Assembly: GCA_010909165.1 (NCBI GenBank)
Contig: MU008223.1
Coordinates: forward strand, 36,001-100,000
Length of the DNA: 64,000 bases
Direction: 5' to 3'
From: Anthoceros angustus
Taxonomy: Eukaryota; Streptophyta; Anthocerotopsida; Anthocerotales; Anthocerotaceae
Of this stretch, positions 31,241 through 41,681 are shown in pieces (the first letter of the stretch is position 1; every line of letters starts with the position of its first letter). A program made the position numbers and the translations under genes. The notes below the pieces were generated by a model. The model was given only the letters and a program-made list of their open reading frames with translations, made no database searches and was not told where the DNA came from.

Positions 31241-33150
31241 GTTCCTTGATGCTGATCTCGTCCACAAGTGGAGTTTCTTAGCAATGCACATGAGATCCGA
31301 GTCAACTCATCGAGACATACAAGGTTCAAAATATGATGACCTGTGCGCTCGACAAGAGTTCTACAATCTCAAGTTGAAAGAAGGAGAACTGTCACCACAT
31401 TTATCAGCAAATTCCGGCGCACTTGCGGTGACTTCCTTGGCAGCACCATGCAAGAGGTCGATGTAGTGGCCCGGTTCCTCGAGTAAAACGATCAAGATCT
31501 CACGGTGCAAGGAAAGGGAAGAAGGCAAGCATGCGGTAGGAAGGAAAAACAGAACAACGGTTATCTCACACTAGAGCACATATACATAAGAGTGTGTAGC
31601 AGTTGCGTAACAAATAACTAAACATAAGTCTATATAATTGTAACCCTAAGTGAACTTAAGGTAGAAAAGTATTGGGGTTTCCTTTACTCCCTCTTAGACG
31701 TAATGTTTAGATATTTAATTAAGGAAACACGAGGAACATCAAGGCATCACGCCAAGATTACCACACGGGCTTCTCACTCAAGCATCATTGCACATGAACC
31801 TTTACGTTCCAGGCTCCCTCTTACACTCCACTCCCGCCAGCTCCTTTCTATATCACCGCTGGCGCAAATGGACAATCTCTATCTCTACACGGTCTCCTTA
31901 CTTGCTTGATTTGTCATCTTCATCTGTAGAGTCCGGATAGGCCTCTTGCGCTCCCCTCTCATTGTTGTGTGCTCATGACTCCACTGCGCGTGGCATGGAG
32001 TGTCTCCGTGGAAGGCGAGGTGCCAGCCTGCATTCTCTCCAAGGTAGTGGATTCTCCACATGGTAACTTGCAGCATCCCAAGCGGACATTGATGCCAAAG
32101 CAAGAAGAACAACTGCAGATGGATAAGGCTGCCGAGGTTGCAAACCATGATACCTCTACGCACTGGCGGGTGTGGCATATGCCTCCTTATGTGGCCTTTC
32201 CGAGACTCACCGACAAGAAGATGAGAATCACAAAGGAAGAGTACAAGGAGATGATAAAGACGGCATTTCCAGACGAAGGAGAACTTGACTACTACTACCC
32301 GACAAGATTACTAAGGACAGCCACGAAGCTATGGAGGAAAGGCGATTCGTGCGAACTACACCGGGTCCAAGCACAACTCGCTCCTTCAAAAGGTGAAGAG
32401 TATGACAAAATACCTGACCATGAGGACAATAAGCCAGAAGGGCAGACAACGCTTGTATGTAAGTGATGCTTCATCCACTCATCTTCCCATGGCTTCTGTC
32501 ATTCTTATGCCATTAATCTATTCTAAACTGTCTGTACGCTCTACAACTATCCTGCAGGAAACTAAGAAGATAGCGAACCTTCTTGATCAGCTGAAGCAAA
32601 GAATGCATGACCTAGATTACCTGAAGAGGGAAGAGTATGCTGGACTAGGGGTTTAGTGAGCTTTCCTTTCATAGTTGTAGCAGCACCAAAAGCAAGCCCT
32701 TTCTTTGTAATCGATGTAATGGCTTGGCGAGGGCCTTCACAATAAATTAGCAATGTTCGCTTGTATGTAAGTGATGCTTCATCCACTCATCTCCCATGGC
32801 TTCGCCATTCTTATGCCATTAATCTATTCTAAACTGCAGACGCTCTACAACTATCCCGGAAACTAAGAAGATAGCGAACCTTCTTGATCACCTGAAGCAA
32901 AGAATGCATGACCTAGATTACTCAAGAGGGAAGAGTATGCTGGACTAGGGGTTTAGTGAGCTTTCCTTTCATAGTTGTAGGCACCAAAAGCAAGCCCGCC
33001 GTGGTGCTTATGATGTAATGGCTTGGCGAGGGCCTTCAATAAATTAGCAATGTTCTACCGTAGGAATGTAATGACTTCTCCATGTCTCTGCTTGTCTTAT
33101 GAAATGGTGAGTTATCTCTATGTGCTTGCTCGCATGGAAGGCGAGTTCCT
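31241..33150 (+). repeat. Tandem duplicated block, copy 2 (~1.9 kb)
   Basis: Repeats 29,300-31,240 and then continues into copia RNase H at GATGCTATGGTGGCC. The last 390 bases (32,763-33,150) are identical to 30,855-31,240, whereas the first part differs by many small indels at CTG/CAG (for example GATCTGAAG versus GATCAAG). Confidence 0.85.
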
Positions 33151-34144
33151 TGATGCTATGGTGGCCAGTTGTCACACCATAGCTTTGTTGCTCCACGAGC
33201 TGTGCAACCCTCTTAGAAATGATCTTATCCAGATGATCTCCTCGCTCGAGACAACGCTCCATACTCGGCCTCGAGAAGAAAGGCGATGGTAGTTAGTTTC
33301 TTGCTACTCCGAAATCACCGTCCTCCAAGAAGATTGCAATAAGCAGCTATACTCGTCGTATGCGGGTCACCAGCCAAAAGATAAGTGAGCTGCAAGCCTC
33401 CTGCTTGTCGTTGATATTTCAAACCATATCTAGCAGTTCCTTTCAGATACCTGAAGATGCGCTTTACAGCAGACCAGTGTGCCTCACCTGGATTCTCCAA
33501 AAACTGAGACATTACTCACTGCTGCTCGTGAAATATCGAGCCTGGTCCATGCAGCAAGGTAGATGAGGCAACCAACTGCCTGCCTGTAAGGCTCCTTGGA
33601 CATCAACTCTTTCTCATCATCATCATTGGGCCTTCTTTAGATAGCTTCTCTCCAAAGGGACATGGGTGTAGATATCGGACGAGTCCTCCATGTTGAACCT
33701 CTTGAGAAGTTGCTCCACGAAGTGTTCTTGGTGTATGTCAATCGTCCGCAATCACGGAATGAAACTAAATGCCCAACGAGAAAGTAAGTTGGCCTAGATC
33801 CGCTATTTCAAAGCGAGCCAAAAGCACTTTCTTGGTTTTATCCATAAGCACTGAAGTGCAAAACAAGAAGTTATCATCCACATAAACAATAAGTACTATG
33901 AAATCGTCTCCATCCCATAAAATATAGACACTGGTGTCAGCTGCTAAACATGTGAAACCAAGTTCTATAAGCAGGGCATGGAAGGTTTCGTTCCAAGCAC
34001 GGGAACCTTGCTTAAGACCATATAAAGTCTTTAGTAACTTGCAAACCTTCCCGACATCCATCACATATCCTTCTGGTTGGCTCATATAAATCTCCTCCTC
34101 TAAAGATCCATTGAGGAATGCCGTCTTTACATCTAGCTGATGAA
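33050..34144 (-). pseudogene. Copia family E, RT C-terminal part and RNase H
   Basis: Minus-strand frames give the RT core (34,085-33,765: KVCKLLKTLYGLKQGSRAW, YVDDNFLF), then RNase H blocks AHWSAVKRIFRYLKGTARYG (33,460) and KHIEITHHFIR (33,100). This is the second half of a polyprotein whose first half lies at 39,043-41,830. A plus-strand copia at 34,150-39,037 has split the RT. The left end merges into the duplicated block, and no LTR of this element was recognised. Confidence 0.85.
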
Positions 34145-34149
34145 CTAGG
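34145..34149 (+). other. Target-site duplication CTAGG (left)
   Basis: CTAGG directly before the 5' LTR, matching CTAGG at 39,038-39,042 directly after the 3' LTR. Five bases is the normal copia length. Confidence 0.85.
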
Positions 34150-34399
34150 TGTAAGGGTATTAAAGCCCAATGTACTTGGACTAATATGCTTAGTCTAAGT
34201 TAGGTGTCATTAGTTTAGCTGAAGCTAATAACTATGAAGCTTCTTGCGCTGTTTCCTAGGGGCTTCTTGTGGAGCTTCCTAGGGAGCCCTGCTGGAGGGT
34301 ATAAATACTCCCAGAGCCTTCATCTCAATGTGAGAGATACATTTGCTTCCTCCTCTCCTCTCCTCTTTCCACCATCATGGGCTGCCACACGATCCTTCA
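34150..34399 (+). repeat. 5' LTR of Tork-like copia
   Basis: TGTAAGGG...CCTTCA, with TATAAATA at 34,310-34,317 and a CT-rich stretch (CCTCCTCTCCTCTCCTC) near the transcript start. Compared with the 3' LTR it retains GCTG, CTGC and GCC words that are missing there. Confidence 0.9.
34310..34317 (+). promoter_or_regulatory. TATA box in 5' LTR
   Basis: TATAAATA in GGGTATAAATACTCCC; the equivalent in the 3' LTR is 38,949-38,956. Confidence 0.7.
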
Positions 34400-34400
34400 A

Positions 34401-34415
34401 CCGGTATCGAGCTTT
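34401..34415 (+). promoter_or_regulatory. Primer-binding site
   Basis: CCGGTATCGAGCTTT follows the LTR by one base. The usual copia PBS complementary to initiator Met tRNA reads TGGTATCAGAGC; here CAGAG appears as CGAG, a one-site loss at CAG of the kind seen throughout the window. Confidence 0.6.
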
Positions 34416-34482
34416 GGTGGTTGTGTTGTGATGCTAGAAGATTCTAGCAGGTGGCGCAGCTGGAATTGCAGTGATCCATATC

Positions 34483-34903
34483 GCGGCGGGCGCGCGGGCG
34501 CGCGGGCGCGGCGAGGCCGCGGGCGAGGCCGCGGGCGCGGCGCGCGGCGCGCGGCGCGCGGCGCGCGGCGCGCGGCGCGCGCGGCGCGCGGCGGAGGCGG
34601 GCGCGCGGGCGAGGCCGTGGGCGCGGCGGGCGGAGGCGTGGCGCGGGCGCGGCGAGGCCGCGGGCGCGGCGAGGCCGTGGGCGCGGCGGAGGCCGCGGGC
34701 GAGGCCGTGGGCGCGGCGGGCGAGGCCGTGGTGGCGCGGGCGCGGCGAGGCTGAGGCGCGCGGCGAGGCCGCGGGCGCGGCGGGCGCGGGCGCGGGCGCG
34801 CGGGCGCGGCGGGCGCGGCAGGCGCGCGCGGGCGCGGCGGCGCGGGCGAGGCCGCGGGCGCGGGCGCGGCGAGGCCGCGGGCGCGGCGAGGCCGGGCGCC
34901 AAG
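34483..34903. repeat. Extreme GC-only low-complexity tract
   Basis: About 420 bases made almost wholly of GGCGCGGGCGAGGCC-like words (GCG, GGC, GAGGCC, GTGGGC) with hardly any A or T. It lies in the untranslated leader of the Tork-like element. Long alanine/arginine/glycine-only frames on both strands are by-products. Whether it is genuine or a sequencing or consensus failure is unclear. Confidence 0.8.
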
Positions 34904-35061
34904 AACGGCACAACAATGACCAACGCCGCGTGAGCGTAAAATTCGCCGAAATATTCGGAATACTCGTAAAACAGTAACCAAAATACACGCACGGTGATTT
35001 TTGACTTTTCCGACAAGGCGAGTCGATTTTTGAGTCATGATGTCTTCATCATAAAAGCGTC

Positions 35062-36230
35062 ATGTTCAATATCGAGAAGTTAGATGGTACTAACTTCCCG
35101 CTCGAAAGAACAAGTGTATAATGTTCTAGTGCGTAAAAAGCGATCAAGCCCATAAAGTTGTTAGGCGTCAAACCGGATAGTATGACACGGGATGAGTGGC
35201 GGGACTGGATGAGCTTGCTAGATCTACTATCATGCTAACATTGTCAAAACAGGTGTACTTCAATGTGAAAGATAAGACCACGAGTTACTGTGGCGTGGTT
35301 GTGGACCAGTATGAGAAGCAAAGTGCGGCTTCTCGTGTGTATTGGTTGAACAAATTGGTGGACTTGAAGATGAAGGAAGGGACGAGGATGTCCGATCATC
35401 CGAATGATTTCAATACCATTTTCAGCTCTCATCTCAAGGTATCACATTCCTGATTCCGTGAGAGCTATGTTTCTGGTCACATTACGGAGAGTTGGGACAC
35501 CTTCGACATGCGAGTAATTTCGCCTGCTAGTGGTCTTACCATTGTAAATGTAGAAGGTAGCTCGTTAACCGAGGAGGTGAATAGAAAACATGGAACCTTC
35601 CAAAGGTTCCGGTGCCCTCATAGTGAGAGGGAGGTCCACTGCGAAGGGAAGCAACCGGACGAAGCTTTTCTCGTAGCAAATCTCGTAGTCGTAATAAGAA
35701 TGTGGAGTGTCACTATTGTCACAAAAGGGTCACTTCAAAAGAGAGTGCGAGAAGTTCAAAAGGACCAAGGAAAAGAGAAGAAGCGACGACAAGAAGGCGA
35801 CTTCAATGTCGTTGGAAGAGTTAAACTCGTTGAGGACGGAGATGTCCTTATCTCTTCTTACTTGAATCTTGCACAATTAACGTGGATAGTCATTTATTAC
35901 GCAATTGGATAATTGACTCGTGCATCTTTCCATGTTACTCCTCATAGAGAGTGGTTTAGCACGTATGATGCTACAAGGAAAGGATGCGTTAGGCTTGGAA
36001 ATAACTATGCATGCGGATCGCGTGGGTGATGTGCAACTCAAGTTTGACAACGGATCTTCATTCATGTCAAGGACGTTAGGCATGTTCAAGTTGACAAAGA
36101 GCATGATTAGCGCAGATGCTTGGATGATCTTTGGTTACCATCACCGGTTTGGGGATCACTCTTGGAAGATCTCCAAAGGTTCTCTTGTGTTAGCTCGTGG
36201 ATCAAGTGTGGCACTTTGTACTCACTTGTA
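35062..36230 (+). pseudogene. Tork-like copia gag and protease region
   Basis: Gag starts MFNIEKLDGTNFP at 35,062. A CCHC knuckle (CHYCHK, then in the next frame HFKRECEKF) lies at about 35,705-35,755, with one base missing in the middle. The retropepsin site is DS-ASFHVTPHREW at about 35,912-35,955, with the Gly of D-S-G-A disturbed. Gag packages the RNA and the protease matures the polyprotein. There are at least six frame changes. Confidence 0.7.
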
Positions 36231-36429
36231 AACACATCAAAAGATCATGTGATGACAGAGCACCAAATGTTTCCTTGTGGCATTGCGGTTAGGACATATG
36301 TCTCATAAGGGAATGAAGGTTTTATCTCGCTCGTTATATCCTCGCTCTTAACTTCTCGATCTCGATGTGTGAGCACTGCTTATATGGGAAATGCATAAAA
36401 TCATCACATCGAACAAGAGGTAAAGTAGA

Positions 36430-37230
36430 AGTAAACCTCTTGAGTTGGTTCACGTGATGTATGTGGACCTATGCCTCATCGCATCATTAGGCGGTGCCTC
36501 CTATTTTGTCACTTTCATAGATGATTTCTCACGCAAGGTGTGGGTTTATCCTTTGAGGAAAAGGATGAAGTTCGGTGTTTCGTAAATTTGTCACCCTTGT
36601 AGAGAATCACCGCCACCGATTGAAGTGTCTGACGATAATGGTGGAGAGTATGTTTCAAAGCTTTCAGTCATTCTGTGATTCCAAGGAATCAAAAGAGAAT
36701 TGATCTACGATACTCCTCCACAAAATGGTGTGTGAGCGGATGAATGTAACCATTCGTGAGAGGATGCGTAGTTTGTTGTCAAACTCGATTGCCTAATGGG
36801 TTTTGGTAAAGTGTCATCGCAATTCATCTTATTAACAGATCTCCTAATAAGGTGTGATTATGTTCCGAAAGAAACCATCCTACAAGCATCTGCGAGTGTT
36901 TGTGAGGCATACCGCCATGTTCCAAAAGAGTTTCGGGACAAGTTGGCACCTAAGTCCAAGAAATGTATTTTTCTTGGCTATGGTGATTCGTGAGATGGGA
37001 TACCGTTTGTGGGATCCGAGGCTAGAAAGGTTGTTCGTACTAACGTGTTCTTCAATGAGAACAAGATGCATGGAAGCCTACTCCAAGTGGAGGTGCGAAG
37101 GGTGATCTTCCAAGAAGATGGACATGATCATCATGGGTTGATAACCGTGGTAATGTGCGGAGCACATTCCTCCACCGATAGATGAACCAAGAGTCGAACA
37201 AGCTCCTATAGAGGTGCTCAGCTTCAGGTC
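36430..37230 (+). pseudogene. Tork-like copia integrase region
   Basis: The catalytic core is recognisable by FVTFIDDFSRKVWVYP (first Asp, about 36,508-36,555) and DDNGGEYVSK (second Asp, about 36,629-36,660). Later blocks are YKHLRVFVRH, KCIFLGYGDS and REMGYRLWDPR, typical of the copia C-terminal integrase. The glutamate helix is distorted by indels. Confidence 0.7.
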
Positions 37231-37239
37231 GTGCAGATT

Positions 37240-38240
37240 ACACCTCCGATGTATGATCCATCTCTGGATTATGTCGACAGATTGTGGGAACCCTCTTCTT
37301 ACAAAGAGGCCATGTCAATGAGTAACAAAGAGAAGTGGGAGAAGGCCATGCGATAAATGAATTGTTGCATAAGAACCAAACTTGGGAGTTGGTTTGGTTG
37401 CCTAGGATAAGAAGGCACTGCAAATGGGTGTACAAGATGAAGGTGATGATGGCAAACCAAAGTACAAGGCACGATTGGTTGCTAAGGGTTTCAAGCAACA
37501 AGGCATTGACTTTGATGAGATTTTCTCACCGAGTCAAAATGACAACTTTGCGATGTGTTCTTGCTTTGGTTGCTGAATGATATGGAACTTATGCGGATGG
37601 ATGTCAAGACGGCATTCTTGCATGGTGACCTTCAAGAGGTCTACATGCAAAGAAACCAAGGTTTTGTTGAGAAGGGCAAAGAGCATCGTGTGAGGAAGAG
37701 CCTTTATGGTTTGAAAGCACCAGAGTGGTATCACAAGTTCCACTCATTTATGCTTTCTCAAGGCTACAAACGAGCGATGAGGATCATTGCCTCTATAAGC
37801 AAGCTAAGGATCAAAGCTTGCTCATTTTGATCCTCTATGTGGATGATATGCTAATTCGAACAGATCGATGAGATTTCGTTGAAGTCAAAGTTGAATGCTC
37901 ACTTTGAAATGACAGACTTGGGAGAGGCGAGCCATATACTTGGCATGCGATTCCGGAATGTATATACGCTTTATTTGTCTCGACGGAATACATTAACAGG
38001 TGCTTCAACGCTTCAACATGGAGAAGGGAAGCCATTGGGTACTCCATTGCCTCCATATGTGAAACTTTCAAGCGGATTGCCCAAGCTCGAGGAGGACAAA
38101 GTGAAATGGAGAAGGTCCCATACTCATCACCGTAGGGAGTTTGATGTATGCAATGATTGCTACGTCGACATTGCCTTTGCGGTGGGAGTGGTTAGCGAGT
38201 TTATGTCAAACCCCGCAAGAAGCATTGGGAGGCAGTAAAA
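37240..38240 (+). pseudogene. Tork-like copia reverse transcriptase
   Basis: RT starts near NKEKWEKAM. KNQTWELVWLP (37,372), WVYKMK, the DVKTAFLHGDLQEVYM block (37,598-37,650), SLYGLKAPEW, YVDDML (YVDD at 37,836-37,847) and FEMTDLGEASHILGMR (37,900-37,950) are in order. The frame is broken about five times. Confidence 0.85.
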
Positions 38241-38246
38241 GGAGTT

Positions 38247-38765
38247 ATGAGGTATCTGAATGGTACAAAAGCTTTGTGCATATGTTTTGGTAGTGAAGAT
38301 GCATGTGTGGTTGGGTACACAGATGCTGATTATGCAGGGGATATGGACAAAAGGAGGTCCACATCAGGTTATGTCTTCACGTGCACTGGAGGGGCAGTCT
38401 CATGGCGATCTCGTTTGCAGTCGTGCATTACGCTATCTACCACAGAGGCCGAGTATGTTGCAGCAACTGAGGCTTGCAAGGAAGCCATATGGCTTGCTCG
38501 TTTAGTGGGAGACTTGGGGATCAAGGTTGAGCTGCCAGTGTTGCATTGTGATAGCCAGAGTGCTATCCAATTGGCAAAGAATCCAGTGTTTCATGCGAAG
38601 ACTAAACATGTGGATGTGAAGTATCACTTCATTCGAGAGGTGTTGGATGACAAGAGGGTACAACTTGTCAAGGTTCACACCAGCCAGAACCCTGCAGATA
38701 TTCTTACCAAGGGACTCTCTACGGAGCAATTTGCACAAGCTCGGACACTGATGGGCATGAGGTAG
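38247..38765 (+). CDS. Tork-like copia RNase H, intact frame
   Basis: A single 172-codon frame carries YTDADYAGDMDKRRSTSGYV, WRSRLQSCITLSTTEAEYVA, LHCDSQSAIQLAKNPVFHAK, DVKYHFIREVL and NPADILTKGL to the stop. The catalytic D-E-D order of RNase H (Asp in DADYAGD, Glu in TEAEY, Asp in HCDSQSA) is present. The enzyme removes RNA from the cDNA hybrid. The first Met is internal to the polyprotein, not a true start. This is the cleanest pol segment in the window. Confidence 0.9.
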   Translation: MRYLNGTKALCICFGSEDACVVGYTDADYAGDMDKRRSTSGYVFTCTGGAVSWRSRLQSCITLSTTEAEYVAATEACKEAIWLARLVGDLGIKVELPVLHCDSQSAIQLAKNPVFHAKTKHVDVKYHFIREVLDDKRVQLVKVHTSQNPADILTKGLSTEQFAQARTLMGMR

Positions 38766-38793
38766 TCCATTCTTCTGAGGTAAATTGGCCTTT

Positions 38794-38804
38794 AAGTGGG
38801 AGGT
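38794..38804 (+). promoter_or_regulatory. Polypurine tract
   Basis: AAGTGGGAGGT directly before the 3' LTR TGTAAGGG, the standard plus-strand primer position of copia elements. Confidence 0.8.
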
Positions 38805-39037
38805 TGTAAGGGTATTAAAGTAAATGTACTTAGACTAATACACTTAGTCTAAGTTAGGTGTCATTAGTTTAGTCAAGCTAATCACTAGGAAGCTTCGCGC
38901 TGTTCCTAGGGGCTTCTTGTGGAGCTTCCTAGGAGCCCTATTGGAGGGTATAAATATCCCCAGTCCTCATCTCAATGTGAGAGATACATTTGCTTCCTCC
39001 TCTCCTCTTTCCACCATCCACTGCCACACATCCTTCA
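38805..39037 (+). repeat. 3' LTR of Tork-like copia
   Basis: TGTAAGGG...CCTTCA, 233 bases, with TATA at 38,949-38,956. It is 17 bases shorter than the 5' LTR through several small gaps (GAAGCTTCTTGCGCTG versus GAAGCTTCGCGCTG and similar). Confidence 0.9.
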
Positions 39038-39042
39038 CTAGG
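39038..39042 (+). other. Target-site duplication CTAGG (right)
   Basis: Matches 34,145-34,149. Confidence 0.85.
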
Positions 39043-39651
39043 AGTCCATACCGCAAGTGCCGTAAGTATTCTTACATGTGGCTTTGACACGGGAAAATGT
39101 CTCATTATAGTCCAGGCCTTCAACCTGAATGTATCCCCTGGCTACTAGACGAGCCTTGTATCTGCCTATTGTGCCATCTGTGTTCAACTTCTTCTTGAAA
39201 ACCCATTGACACAAAACAGGCTTCCTACCAGGTGGTAAATCAACCAAAGACCAACAAACTCCCACTGAACGACGAAAGTCCACAGAGGAGTATGGAGGTA
39301 ATCCCGTATGAGAGGTGGAATGGTAAGAAGCCTCGAATCATCATACAGGTGATGTGGCAGGTTCTGGTTCATCGGGTCCTGCAGAACCAGAATCAAGAAT
39401 AACTGCATCAGAGGTGAGTGGAGAAAACTCATCTGAAGGTAATGGATGGTTCTTGACGGTGATGGAATTGACGTGTGCGGACGGAATGGATGCGTAAAAT
39501 TGATAATGGTGATGTCTCAAGCCGATGAAGAGGAACCTGAAGAATCTGGCTCATAAATGTCTGAAGACAAAAAGATCAGTATTCTCAAAAACATCACCAG
39601 AGTCATCAATGCCATGAATAGAGGGAGCAGTCAAAGGAGCATCCGGCATAA

Positions 39652-40660
39652 GAGCAGCATGGTGATGGCGGAGAAGAGCATCTTCATGAAATACAACACT
39701 TCAAGCAAAGGATAACTGGCGTGTGCCAGGGTCAAACAACTTGTATCCTTTAACATCATCTGAATAGCCAACAAATATACTTCTAACTGCCTTCGGGTCA
39801 AGCTTAGCACGCAGAGCAGAAGGGACCAAAGCATATGCCGGGGCTCCAAAAATTCGTAAATGAGTGATTCGAGGCTTCTTACCATTCCACCTCTCATAGG
39901 GGGTTACCAAGCCAAGTTCCTTGGTAGGAAGTCGATTCTGTACATAATTTGCAGCTGTGAGAGCCTCTGCCCAATAACCACAGGTTAAACCTGCAAATGA
40001 TAGACTGGACAAGGTTGCCTCCTGAAGAGTTCGATTCTTTCTCTTAGCAAAAGCATTCTGTGCAGGGGTGTAGGGTATTGTCAACTGGTGTTGTATGCCT
40101 TCTGCCTCACAAAAGTCCTTGAAAGCATGGCTGGTGTACTCTCCTCCGTTATCTGTTCGAATATGTCGGATCCGAGCACCACTATGTCTTTGAGCCATTT
40201 TCGTGAACTTGAAATGTGGAGAGGGCATGACTCTTATGATGCAAAATGTAGATGTAACAATATCGACTCCATTCATCTATGAAGGTTATAAAGTATAAGG
40301 CACCTCCAAAAGAAGCAGTAGACATTGGTCCGATGGTATGAAGAATACTAGGGGCTCTAGACAAATCTTTGTCTCTAAAGGGCTGTGAGATGGCCTTGCT
40401 GGTTTGACAGGCATCACAGAAAGCATGGGTGTCAAAGTTAAAGGTGAAAGGATCTCTGAATACCTCATTACAGTTGAGGAGGGACAAACGTTGGAAATTG
40501 ACATGACCAAGGCAGCAGTGCCAAAGTTGGGTTGGTGTAAGGTGAGACTCTGTGGTGGTATGCACAGAGTGACTCAAGTAAGAAGTCTTGACATCCAATA
40601 AGTACAAGTCATTATATGGGGTTCCTGAGAAGAGTTCATCCCAATTTGACAAGCGAGATA
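39652..40660 (-). repeat. Tandem duplication within copia E integrase, unit 1
   Basis: About 1.0 kb repeated at 40,661-41,652. The joint is at AGAGCAGC, the same word that ends unit 2 (AGAGCAGCCTGAAGG), so an 8-base microhomology is present. The open frame 39,701-40,276 is the better preserved integrase copy. Confidence 0.85.
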
Positions 40661-41652
40661 TAGAGCAGCATGGTGGCGAGAAGAGCATCTTCATGAAATA
40701 CAACACTTCAAGCAAAGGATAATAGCGGCGTGTGCCAAGGTCAAACAACTTGTATCCTTTAACATCATCCGAATAGCCAACAAATATACTTCTAAGCGCC
40801 TTAGGGTCGAGCTTAGCAGAGCGAAGGGACCAAAGCATATGCGGCTCCAAAATTGTAAATGAGTGATTCGAGGCTTCTTACCATTCCACCTCTCATAGGG
40901 GTTACCAAGCCAAGTTCCTTGGTAGGAAGTCGATTACATAATTTGCAGTGTGAGAGCCTCGCCCAATAACCACAGTTAAACACCGCAAATGATAGACTAG
41001 ACAAGGTTGCCTCCTGAAGAGTTCGATTCTTTCTCTTAGCAAAAGCATTCTGTGCAGGGGTGTAGGGTATTGTCAACTGGTGTTGTATGCCTTCTGCCTC
41101 ACAAAAGTCCTTGAAAGCATGGCTGGTGTACTCTCCTCCGTTATCTGTTCGAATATGTCGGATCCGAGCACCAGTATGTCTTTGAGCCATTTTCAGGTAC
41201 TGTTGAAATGTGGAGAGGGCATGACTCTTATGATGCAAAATGTAGACAGAACAATATCGACTCCATTCATCTATGAAGGTTATAAAGTATAAGGCACCTC
41301 CAAAAGAAGCAGTAGACATTGGTCCGATGGTATGAAGAATACTAGGGGCTCTAGACAAATCTTTGTCTCTAAAGGGCTGTGAGATGGCCTTGCTGGTTTG
41401 ACAGGCATCACGAAAGCATGGGTGTCAAAGTTAAAGGTGAAAGGATCTCACAATACCTCATTAGTTGAGGAGGGACAAAGCGTTGGAAATTGACATGAGG
41501 CAGCGGTGCAAAGTTGGGTTGGTAAGGTGAGACTACGTGGTGGTATGCACGGAGTGACTCAAGTAAGAAGTCTTGACATCCAATAAGTACAAGTCATTAT
41601 ATGGGGTTCCTGAGAAGAGTTCATCCCAATTTGACAAGCGAGATATAGAGCA
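40661..41652 (-). repeat. Tandem duplication within copia E integrase, unit 2
   Basis: Repeats unit 1. Stretches such as 41,000-41,180 match unit 1 almost perfectly, while others lack short pieces (for example CTGTACATAATTTGC in unit 1 versus TTACATAATTTGC here). Confidence 0.85.
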
Positions 41653-41681
41653 GCCTGAAGGATCAAAGAAAATACGGCATG

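Larger units (their letters stand above)
34150..39037 (+). mobile_element. Structurally complete Ty1/copia (Tork-like) element
   Basis: LTRs of 250 and 233 bases start TGTAAGGG and end CTTCA, flanked by CTAGG duplications. Between them, in order, are a PBS like initiator Met tRNA, a very GC-rich leader, gag with a CCHC knuckle, protease, integrase, RT, RNase H and a polypurine tract: the Ty1/copia order. The RNase H is one long open frame and resembles the Tork/Tnt1 group; gag to RT are frame-broken. The element is nested in the RT of a minus-strand copia. The LTRs differ by several indels and substitutions, so the insertion is not recent unless sequencing error inflates this. Confidence 0.9.

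Noticed and set aside
34377-35038. Long Arg/Ala/Gly- and Pro-rich open frames on both strands (up to 213 codons)
   Set aside because: They exist only because the underlying tract is almost pure G and C, so stop codons cannot occur; no domain is present and all frames are equally open.
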